DNA of 64,000 nucleotides, taken from Pseudanabaena sp. Salubria-1 (GTDB lineage Bacteria; Cyanobacteriota; Cyanobacteriia; Pseudanabaenales; Pseudanabaenaceae). Positions within the stretch are counted from its first letter, which is position 1; every line of letters starts with the position of its first letter. The stretch is from NCBI GenBank assembly GCA_023336205.1, contig JALQCR010000002.1, positions 1-64,000 on the forward strand, in the 5' to 3' direction. The position numbers and the translations under genes were made by a program. This document shows positions 37,264 to 45,125 of this stretch, in pieces. Below the pieces are notes generated by a model. It had not been told where the DNA came from and did not search any database. It saw only the letters and a program-made list of their open reading frames with translations.

Positions 37264-38305
37264 CCGATCAAACCCGCCACAAGTCTAATAAGCTAAAAGT
37301 ATTATCAAGGAAAGATTACATATGGCAGCATATTCGCTAGATTTACGAAAAAAGATATTAAGTGCTTGGGAAAACAAAGAAAATACGCAGAGAGGCATAG
37401 CTAAACGATTTAAAGTAAGCTTGTCATTTGTTCGAGATTTTTTGCGTCGGTATCGAGAAACAAATGAAATAGCAGCAAAACCCCAAGGAGGAGATCGGCG
37501 GTCGAAAATCAAAGGCAAAGATGAAGAATTAGTAAAGACAATTGTTGAAGCGCAAAATGACATATATCTCAGAGAGATCAAAGAAAAACTACATGAAACA
37601 AAGACAATAGAAGTGAGCGTATCAGGATTGAGTCGTACGCTTAAGCGCTTAGAATTAGGGCGTAAAAAAACTTTAGTAGCCAGCGAACAAGCGACAGAAA
37701 GAGTGAAAAAATTGCGTTATGAGTTTCGTCGTTGGCTAGATACGATAGATGTCAAAAACCTTGTATTCATTGACGAGACAGGGCTAAATCTAGCGATGAC
37801 GAGGCTTTATGGTAGATGTCAAGGAGGATGTAGGGTATATGATGACCGTCCAGGTAACAAAGGTAGAAACATCACTTTAATTGGAGCCATGAGTGATGAA
37901 GGGTTGATTGCTGCGATGACTTTTGCTGGTAGTCTCAACACCGCCAGTTTTTTGGTTTTCATTGAGAAAATACTATTGCCTCGGTTATGGGTTGGGGCAA
38001 TTGTCGCTATGGATAATTTGCCTGTACATTACGCTGCAATGGCTAAAACCCTAATTGAATCCGTTGGTGCTCAGGTTAAGTTCATCCCTCCCTATTCTCC
38101 TGATTTATCGCCAATCGAGTTATGTTGGTCAAAATTAAAAGAGATTATTCGCTCGGCTAAAGCTCGCACAATTTCGGCTCTTGACGACGCAATTACTATG
38201 GCTATTAATTCTATTACTGATGAAGATGCTCTTAATTGGTTTCATCATTGTGGGCTCTGCTTCGACCCTTTTAGTTAGCTCCTTTTGTGGCGGGTTTGAT
38301 CGGTA
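37262..38305. mobile_element. IS630-family insertion sequence, 1,040 bp
   Basis: The element runs 37264-38303. Its terminal inverted repeats start CCGATCAAACCCGCCACAA, and the TA target duplication is at 37262-37263 and 38304-38305. The target was the palindrome ACAGCAAATATTTGCTGT in pglX. TA targeting is the hallmark of the IS630/Tc1 group. Confidence 0.93.
37322..38278 (+). CDS. IS630-family transposase
   Basis: 318 residues, one frame. The N-terminal helix-turn-helix is SLDLRKKILSAWENKENTQ then IAKRFKVSLSFVRDFLRRY. The DDE triad is D in LVFIDETGLN, D in IVAMDNLPVHYA and E in YSPDLSPIELCWSKLKE. It looks intact and could be active. It is transcribed against pglX. Confidence 0.94.
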   Translation: MAAYSLDLRKKILSAWENKENTQRGIAKRFKVSLSFVRDFLRRYRETNEIAAKPQGGDRRSKIKGKDEELVKTIVEAQNDIYLREIKEKLHETKTIEVSVSGLSRTLKRLELGRKKTLVASEQATERVKKLRYEFRRWLDTIDVKNLVFIDETGLNLAMTRLYGRCQGGCRVYDDRPGNKGRNITLIGAMSDEGLIAAMTFAGSLNTASFLVFIEKILLPRLWVGAIVAMDNLPVHYAAMAKTLIESVGAQVKFIPPYSPDLSPIELCWSKLKEIIRSAKARTISALDDAITMAINSITDEDALNWFHHCGLCFDPFS

Positions 38306-38358
38306 TTTGCTGTAAATTTCAAGCATATTGTTATGCCATTTCAATAGTTCAGACAAAG

Positions 38359-39852
38359 GTTCTATCCCAGCAGTTTCAAATTCAAAAAGCAGCAAAGTAT
38401 ACAGATATAAGGAACCAGATAAAGGTAGAGCTTAAAACATAGCAAAAATGATAATCCTATCCAGTTAATGCCACCAACGATCTTAGTTTTTAGTGTTTTT
38501 TTAGATTTCCTGCAAGAGGGGATAGAGAAAATAAAAGACCCAAGAAGCGAAAGCAATGGGACAAAATTTAAAATCAGCGATGCGATGCTGTCGGCTTTCT
38601 CGATGTTTTTTATGCAGTGTCAATCATTTTTAGAGTATCAAAGACAATTGCAGAGTCGAAGTGGAAAAAATAACGTTCAAAGTATATTTGGAGTGGAGAA
38701 AATACCCTCTGACCAGCAAATACGCAATATCCTCGACCTAATTAGCGCCAAGAGTCTGAACGCTGTATTTGAGAAAGTGTATAAATTTCTGCAAATGGGA
38801 AAGCACCTGAAACGATATGAAAGATTGGATAGGAATTTACTGATTTGTTTAGATGGAACGGAGTACCATAGCTCATCGAAAATATCCTGCGAATGTTGTA
38901 GTACCCGTAATCATCGCAGTGGCAAAATAACATACTCACACACAGCAATTTTGCCCGTAATCGCTGCACCAGGTTGCGAACAGGTGATTTCTCTACCACC
39001 CGAATTCGTCACTCCGCAAGATGGACATGAGAAACAAGATTGTGAAACAGCCGCAGCGAAACGCTGGATTAGTAAACATGGGCATCTTTTTGAAGGACAG
39101 GCGATTACGTTATTAGGGGATGATCTCTATAGCCGTCAACCGATGTGTCAGAATTGTTTAGAGGCAAATATGAACTTCATTTTCACCTGCTTACCATCCA
39201 GTCATCCTAGTTTATATCAGTGGTTAGATTACATTGAAAAAATGGTGAAGTGCAGAATTTGACGACTAAACACCGCAAGGGGAAATCTATAGAAATATAT
39301 AGTTATCGATTTGTGAATCAGATACCTTTAAGAGAACAAGAACCCTCTCTGTTAGTGAACTGGTGTGAACTGACTGTTCGCAATAGTGTTGATAATTCTG
39401 AAGTCTACCGTAATGCTTTTGTGACTAATCATGCTGTTAATATTGACAATGTGGCGGTCGTAGTTGAAACGGGTAGATGTCGTTGGAAAACCGAAAATGA
39501 GAACCACAATGTGTTGAAAACCAAGGGCTACAACTTGGAACATAACTTTGGTCATGGACAAAAACATTTGTCATCGACACTTCTATCTCTTAATTTGTTA
39601 GCTTTTCTATTTCACACGATTTTACATTTAATAGATTCCAGTTATCAAGAGATTCGTCGTAAGCGTGGCACTCGTAGAGGATTCTTTCAAGATATTCTCT
39701 CTCTTACCAAGTACTTTTTATTTAAGAGTTGGCAACATTTAATCGACTTTATGCTTGATGAAGCCCCCGTCTTTGCAGATTCCTGTTAATTTTTAGACTC
39801 TTGGTTTTGTATATCTTGCTACTTTTTGAATTTGGAATTGCTGGTTCTATCC
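38359..39852. mobile_element. DDE insertion sequence of ISNCY-like type, 1,476 bp
   Basis: The element runs 38368-39843. Its imperfect terminal inverted repeats read CAGCAGTTTCAAATTC against CAGCAATTCCAAATTC and extend about 35 bp. The 9-bp target duplication GTTCTATCC lies at 38359-38367 and 39844-39852. It carries a transposase read in two overlapping frames. The family name is tentative. Confidence 0.88.
38468..39789 (+). pseudogene. DDE transposase in two frames (programmed or mutational -1 shift)
   Basis: Frame one runs 38468-39262 and frame two runs from about 39241 to 39789. A run of six A at 39237-39242 just before ATGG would allow a -1 slip giving …YIEK-NGEVQNLTTKHRKG. The acidic residues are D in LICLDGTEYHSS, D in LLGDDLYSRQ and E in CRWKTENENHNVLKTKGYNLEHNFGHG. 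The two halves together have the length of a normal transposase, about 440 residues. Whether the shift is regulatory or a decay mutation cannot be told from one copy. Confidence 0.7.
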
Positions 39853-41460
39853 ACACTTTCCCTGCTGCTCCCTTAATATATGGAACCCATTTATTTAAAA
39901 TACAACTTCTATTAATTGATTGAGTTTCAAATTGTTTGCAATGAAAAGATATAAAAGTTTCATAGGATGGAATTTCCCAAGGTTTTCTCAAATAACGTTC
40001 ATTATCTGCGGTTGCCATACCCTGTCTAACTTCTGCAAATTCTTCAATTTTTGGAGTTTCGGCGTAGCGTTTGACAAAGGCATCATCCCACCAGTAAATG
40101 AGAGGCTTTTCTTTGATGACATTAAAATTTTGCGTTTTGAACTCATATCTTCCCACTTGAGCTAATAAAGCCGCCCGTTTATTTGGTGTTTGTTGAGAAG
40201 CTTCGCTAATTTGTGAAGTCTTCGGTTGAATTGCAATACTTAATCGATCAGAAGGTTTTAATTTTTGAAAGATTGTCATAGAAACCGATACAACTTGACC
40301 AGAAATTCCTTCAAACGCACCCGTTTCTAAATCTCCTAACAATCGCAAATCATAACTCTCAATCAAAAACTCCCGAATCGCCGAATACTGACTGATAAAC
40401 ATCCAATTTCGCATCGTCAGCAACGCCGAAAAACCACCATCCTTCGCCAACTCCAAACCACGCTGCAAAAACGCCGCATAGAGATCCGCCTTCCCCTTGG
40501 GGTAATGCTTCGACAAATAACCAGCATCCGCCATCTTACTCGTCCCCTGATACGGCGGATTGCCAATCACCAGATCATACTGACCCTCCCGCACCATCCG
40601 CACAAACCTCACCCCCGCCGCCAACTGCTCACCCCACAACCTCACCCCCAAATCATCACTCTGCGACCTTTGCTGCAAAAATCTCTCCAACGCCTCCAAA
40701 ATACTTGATTGGGCTTGAGCGGCATTAAATTTGCCCTCACCCCCAGCCCCTCTCCCAGAACGGGAGAGGGGAGTAAGATTTCTTTCTCCCCCTTCTCCCT
40801 CCTTGGGAGAAGGGGGCAGGGGGGATGAGGGCAAAATCGACAACTGCAAGGGCTGACTAATCTGTGTTTCATAATCAGCGATCGCCTGAGTCACCGCCCC
40901 ATCCACCTTCAGCAAACTACCCCACACATCCGCACCCTTCAGCGCCTCCACAACCTGCATCGTCAACTTCGGCGGAATCCCCGTCGCTGATCGCACCTCA
41001 TCATAAAAATTCAACAACTCAGGATCATCTTTCGGCAAATTAGCCAAATTCAAATTCGCCGCCACCAAATTAATCTGCTTCGGCGCAGCATCCTTGCAAA
41101 GCCCCTTCGCCTTCAACCACAACGCCGCCGCCGCCATCTGCACCGCCCGCGCATCAATATCAATCCCATAGAGATTATTTTCTAAGATGCTATTAGCGAT
41201 CTCCGCATCCGTCCAAACTTCCCCCCGATGCCGCGCCTCCTCTTGATAAAAAGCAAACAGCAAGTCAAAAGCAATTACAAGGAAATGCCCCGACCCACAG
41301 GCAGGATCGATGAGCTTGAGATTGCGGAGGGAAAGACTAGCTTTATCAAGGCTATTCGGTTTATTCAAATCTGTCTGTCTACGTTGCAAGGTTTCGATCC
41401 CCCCCAGCCCCCCTTGTAAAGGGGGGAGAAGAGGAAGAGAGTCTTTCCCCCCCTTTTTAA
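39844..41460 (-). pseudogene. pglX: pglX fragment, central catalytic part
   Basis: The open frame extends 39749-41476 through the ends of both flanking elements, so the first and last residues (MKQPC and after WIEP) are IS-derived. It contains both methyltransferase motifs: LIDPACGSGHFLV (motif I) and LVIGNPPYQGTSK with YPKGKADLYAAFLQRGL. A palindromic repeat at 40733-40831 encodes SPLPPSPKEGEGG and SRSGRGAGGEGK in frame. Confidence 0.88.
40733..40831. repeat. palindromic repeat inside pglX coding sequence (2)
   Basis: CCCTCACCCCCAGCCCC with CTCTCCCAGAACGGGAGAG and CCTTCTCCCTCCTTGGGAGA stems. It is the same family as the intergenic copies at 32121-32220 and 48847-49015, and is read through in frame. 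Confidence 0.7.
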
Positions 41461-42698
41461 GGCAGGGCTGTTTCAAGAAAGGGTAAGAGAGAGTTCAAAT
41501 TAGCAAAGACCACATAGCAGGTATTTTGTGGGAAAATTGGTCAATTGCTCCTTTTATTGATTCAAAACCATGAAGCCTAAATACAGAAAGGACCCAAGTC
41601 TTGATGATTGACAGATTAATCGGCGCATTCCCTGCTCTTTGAGGACTTTTATCTTCATCGAATATGACATCTTTTACCCAATGTAGGCGGTTTTCGACCT
41701 GCCAATGTCCTCGAATCACTTTGGCAATTCGTTCAGATTTTGGCGGTAAAGAACTGAAGTAGTAACTCAATGTGCTGTAAGGCTTGCCATCGCGTTCACC
41801 CGAACGAGTTACCCTTATCACCGACTGTACATTTTTCCAACGTGAATCAATATTGACGGGTGGTACAAATACTTCCACTAATCTCTGAACTTTGCGTCCT
41901 TTTGATGAATCATCCTCAACCTTGACTTGAATCGGTGTTTCTTTCTCTGTCTGGACTCTAATCGCTTCTTGCAGTTTTGGTTGATTTTTTTTTACTTTGA
42001 TGATGTAGTCATTGTTGCTTTCAACTATTGCCTCAACTGTCTTCTTTTGACAGTGTAAAGCGTCCATCGTAAACACATGATTTTCCAAGTTAAGCTGTGA
42101 CAAAAGTTGTTGAATCACACAGATTTCACTCTCTTTTTTATTCTCCATGATTGCGGTTGCTACCACCACACCTTGTTGCTGCGAGAATAGCGATACCATG
42201 CTAATAAAGTTCTGTTTGTTATTGTCAGCATTACTTACGGTATTTCTCAGGCTTTTGCCGTCTCCTGCGATGGCGGCTCCTCCTGCCATGGGCTGTTCTT
42301 GCATCCAGCTATTAAACGCGTTATTGAGCGCGGCATAGTCTACATCGATCATCATTCGTCTAAGTGTTGAATATGATGGGGCGGTTCCTTGTTTCAGGGC
42401 TAGTAGCTTGATGAGAGTGCGCCGATGTCTCTCTACGAATCTCTCTAATTCTCGGTAGGTTGTGTGTCCACTCATAATTCCCATAATGATGATTAGCAGG
42501 ATTTGCCATAAATCATCACGACTTCCTTTCGCTTCGCGTGGATCTGGCACTTCTTTGAGATAATCAATTATGCTTTTACTCATTTTCTACCTCCTTTGAC
42601 ACTATTGGCTAAAATTATCGCTTAAATACTTTGCTTATGACTTCTACCTATCTTTATCAATTTTCTACCATTTCTTGAAACAGCCCTGCCCTTTTTAA
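41453..42698. mobile_element. ISAs1-family insertion sequence, 1,230 bp
   Basis: The element runs 41461-42690. The terminal inverted repeats GGCAGGGCTGTTTCAAGAAA are perfect over 20 bp. The 8-bp target duplication CTTTTTAA lies at 41453-41460 and 42691-42698. It inserted into the centre of a palindromic repeat within pglX. Confidence 0.93.
41495..42583 (-). CDS. ISAs1-family transposase
   Basis: 362 residues, one frame. The start SIIDYLKEVPDPREAKGSR and the HTTYRELERFVERHR segment are typical. The acidic residues are D in AIAGDGKSLRNT, D in VFTMDALHCQKKTVEA and E in GHWQVENRLHWVKDVIFDED. It appears intact. It is in the same orientation as pglX. Confidence 0.95.
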   Translation of the reverse strand: MSKSIIDYLKEVPDPREAKGSRDDLWQILLIIIMGIMSGHTTYRELERFVERHRRTLIKLLALKQGTAPSYSTLRRMMIDVDYAALNNAFNSWMQEQPMAGGAAIAGDGKSLRNTVSNADNNKQNFISMVSLFSQQQGVVVATAIMENKKESEICVIQQLLSQLNLENHVFTMDALHCQKKTVEAIVESNNDYIIKVKKNQPKLQEAIRVQTEKETPIQVKVEDDSSKGRKVQRLVEVFVPPVNIDSRWKNVQSVIRVTRSGERDGKPYSTLSYYFSSLPPKSERIAKVIRGHWQVENRLHWVKDVIFDEDKSPQRAGNAPINLSIIKTWVLSVFRLHGFESIKGAIDQFSHKIPAMWSLLI

Positions 42699-43767
42699 GG
42701 GGGGTTAGGGGGGATCTTCCATCCTCCTTATGCAGAGAAACTTCAAGAGAATCTTTTCCCCCCTTTACAAGGGGGGCTAGGGGGGATCTCACCCAATACT
42801 TCCAACGCTGTTCTTGCTCATTCTCGATCGCCATCAACTCATCCAGCGCCACCTCCCCCGCCTCGCGCTTTTGCCGCCACACTTGCCGCCTTGTTTCTAG
42901 ATTTTCGAGAGTGCGATCGCGCACCGCCTCAGCAACCCAACCATTCGCCGCACAAATCTCCAACCATTGATTATTCAAGCTATTTTGCAATAGCCACTCC
43001 ACCATATAGCGCTCCGTAAACATTTGCGTCTTACTGGCGATTTCGTGTGGCTCCACCTTACCGCCATCATTCATCTTTTGATCAATGCTTTCCCGTTCAG
43101 GATCATTCCAATATTGATAGATCCAGCCCAAAGTCGTATCATCGCGCCAAGCATCCGCCTCAACCTTGTCTAGCTCCTCCACTAAATACCGCAAAGTCAA
43201 CGCAGGCATGGGAATAAGCTCAATATAGCCATTCAATCCGCCGCGCCCAAATAAACCCGACAAGTCTAGCGCCAGTTCATCAAATACCAACCGCAACAAC
43301 AACCCATAGCCCTGATCTTCTTCTTGCAAAAATTCTGGTGCATAGTCCCGAAATTCCTTAAAAGCGGCGCTCTGCCATCCCCCCGTCACCAATTTCGGCT
43401 TCAGCAACTCCATCGCCTCTAAATGCTTAATCACTGCTAACCGATTGAGCCATGTCGCCGCCGCCAACTTTTCGAGATCCTGCCGATGGCGATCGCGCAA
43501 TTCCTGCTTGAGTTTTGGCGATTGCTTGCCCTTATAAACCGCGAGATCCCCCTTCACCAGTTCTTCCAGATATTTCTCTAACCGCTCCCGCTTACAATGG
43601 CGCTCCTCATCTAGCTGCACTTGTTCCAGCTTTACGCCCATCAAGTATGTGGACTCAACGGCGTTGTGGAGGTCAGTAATCAGGCGATCGCGCAAATTGC
43701 GAATGGTTTTGGAGAGTTGAGATTTAGCTGTAGGCGTGAGGTAGGTCATAGAGGAGAGCGTCAGCAC
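42622..43767 (-). pseudogene. pglX: pglX fragment, N-terminal part
   Basis: 381 codons from GTG 43767; ATG 43749 (MTYLTPTAK) is the likelier start. True gene sequence ends at 42691, and the last residues (RAVSRNGRKLIKIG…) come from the ISAs1 end. It includes the helical N-terminal region (SKTIRNLRDRLITDLHNAV) and the conserved EPHEIASKTQMFTERYMVEWLLQN segment that precedes motif I in PglX. Confidence 0.88.
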
Positions 43768-43797
43768 GAGCAGGGAGAGAAATGATAATACTGTGCA

Positions 43798-44064
43798 TTA
43801 GCTAGATTGCGCGACAAAATTGGATGAACTATTAATCAGGCGATCGCGCTCTTGTTCCCACCATTGATCGGTTGCAACAATTCCTTCTCCTCGATCAAGA
43901 CTTTCGACACCTAAAATCAAAGATTCTTCTAACTTTTCTGCGTCCATCATGCCACTAGGCGCTAACAACCAGTCAATAAACAACAAAACGCTTTCTTGCT
44001 GTTTGTTTGACAAAGCCTGCATTTTACTGACAACAATTTCTTGGATATTACTCATATAGCTCAA
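43798..44064 (-). CDS. orphan antitoxin-like small protein
   Basis: 88 residues. The helical N-terminus (QEIVVSKMQALSNKQQESVLLFIDWL) and the C-terminal EESLILGVESLDRGEGIVA resemble small antitoxins of ParD-like or DUF2281-like type. No toxin gene sits beside it. It is 31 bp upstream of pglX on the same strand, so it may be carried in the BREX transcript. Confidence 0.55.
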   Translation of the reverse strand: MSYMSNIQEIVVSKMQALSNKQQESVLLFIDWLLAPSGMMDAEKLEESLILGVESLDRGEGIVATDQWWEQERDRLINSSSNFVAQSS

Positions 44065-44139
44065 TATGCCAAATAGTTTTTAAATTATAGCCTTGGTAAA
44101 TAGAGTTTCATAAAGTGTTGCTTAAATCTTTAAGAACCA

Positions 44140-44331
44140 TTAGCCTCTCAACACCTGTTGATGTCGTAACGCTGCCGCCTTTAATCGCGCATTGGGTTCA
44201 CGAGAATTCAGGATTGTTTGTACAAAGGTTTCACTGTCTTCTAAATTAAGTTTCAGCGATTGGTGACGGGAGATCGCTTGACAAGCAGAGATTGGGATAT
44301 TAGCAATATTCATATACGACATATATGGCAA
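44140..44331 (-). CDS. short DUF1778 (TacA-like) antitoxin remnant or small antitoxin
   Basis: 63 residues; a start at MNIANIPIS (44313) is also possible. The part LNLEDSETFVQTILNSREPNARLKAAALRH matches the C-terminal toxin-neutralising region of DUF1778 antitoxins. The usual N-terminal ribbon-helix-helix is missing, and no GNAT toxin follows. It is probably a leftover of a toxin-antitoxin pair. Confidence 0.5.
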   Translation of the reverse strand: MPYMSYMNIANIPISACQAISRHQSLKLNLEDSETFVQTILNSREPNARLKAAALRHQQVLRG

Positions 44332-44347
44332 TTAGCCATAAGTAAAT

Positions 44348-45067
44348 TTATTCTTCGTCAATGCCTAGAGATCGCAACTTAGCCTTTAAAGCTTCCACTT
44401 GTTGCAGTGATTGCGATGCTCTTTCATCACTGGTGAGATAGCGATCGCCATTTTGATCAAACCAAGTCAAGACTTTACGCTGATAGGGGTCAGTCGGTAA
44501 AGTGCAACGCCCAATCCCTAAGCTAATTTCTGGCATCCAAAATGGGTTGCTGTTCTGTAATTGCTGTAATTGATAGTCACCATCAATCAATTGATATATT
44601 TCTAAGGACGAGTGACCATCACGCCGCCAAAATTCGGGATTATAAATCAGGTAATATTTCACCCCAAGATGACGATAAATCTCTAACTTTTTCTCGTACT
44701 CATCGCCATAGGTATGAGACACCATTTCTATAGTCAAAATTGGCGCAATATTATTCTCTTCCCACATCACATAGCTTTTACGAGACTTGCCAGCCTTGCG
44801 CCGTTCCACGCCAACACTCAAAAATCCGTCAGGAACAATTGGCACTCTAGGGCTTGCGCCTGTAGTGTGATAAATCCCCATATCGACCCCAAAATACCAA
44901 TCATGGCGATCTTTCCAGATATATTCCAATAGGAATAACAAGAGATTTGGTAAATAGTTCTGGTCTTCGTTATCCACAGGGGTATCATCTGAATCGGGTA
45001 ATTCGTCACTACTGGGTAGATTATTAGATAGCTTATTAGATAAATCTTGGCGATCGAGTTGCAGCAT
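44348..45067 (-). CDS. Uma2-family (DUF820) endonuclease-like protein
   Basis: 239 residues. The Uma2 restriction-endonuclease-like core is seen as RVPIVPDGFLSVGV, then APILTIEMVSHTYGDEYEKKLEIYRHLGVKYYLIYNP, with D, E and K in the usual order. The C-terminal SQSLQQVEALKAKLRSLGI is the coiled-coil tail common in cyanobacterial members. The family is hugely expanded in cyanobacteria and its function is unknown. It lies between brxC and pglX, with 58 bp to brxC. Confidence 0.88.
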   Translation of the reverse strand: MLQLDRQDLSNKLSNNLPSSDELPDSDDTPVDNEDQNYLPNLLLFLLEYIWKDRHDWYFGVDMGIYHTTGASPRVPIVPDGFLSVGVERRKAGKSRKSYVMWEENNIAPILTIEMVSHTYGDEYEKKLEIYRHLGVKYYLIYNPEFWRRDGHSSLEIYQLIDGDYQLQQLQNSNPFWMPEISLGIGRCTLPTDPYQRKVLTWFDQNGDRYLTSDERASQSLQQVEALKAKLRSLGIDEE

Positions 45068-45125
45068 GGTTTGACTCTAAACTCTAAAAATATTCGCGCT
45101 ACATAGCATTATAAAGCCAGTGGCT

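Larger units (their letters stand above)
41399..42789. repeat. palindromic repeat inside pglX (3), split by ISAs1
   Basis: The outer parts 41399-41460 and 42691-42789 are one tract of CCCCCCTTTACAAGGGGGG-type stems read as SPLAPLVKGGKDSL then TPLKKGGKDSLPLLPPLQGG. ISAs1 inserted in the stem CCCCCCTTTTTAAGGGGGG. Confidence 0.65.
35695..43767 (-). pseudogene. pglX: BREX adenine methyltransferase PglX gene, split by three insertion sequences
   Basis: Removing ISAs1 (41461-42690), the 1,476-bp element (38368-39843) and IS630 (37264-38303), each with one target duplication, leaves 4,308 bp. This is one open frame of 1,435 codons from GTG 43767, or 1,429 from ATG 43749. All three joins are in frame: TPLKKG/GKDSL, KVWIEP/LSELLKWH and IYSKY/LLYLMERDG. 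The motifs are LIDPACGSGHFLVIAFDLL (SAM-binding motif I) and LVIGNPPYQG (NPPY, N6-adenine methylation). PglX marks host DNA in BREX, and all three breaks lie within the protein. Three palindromic repeat insertions also lengthen it in frame. Confidence 0.93.

Noticed and set aside
38135..38395. 86-codon minus-strand frame as a separate gene
   Set aside because: It reads through the IS630 end, a 64-bp pglX scrap and the next element's end; only the pglX part is meaningful.
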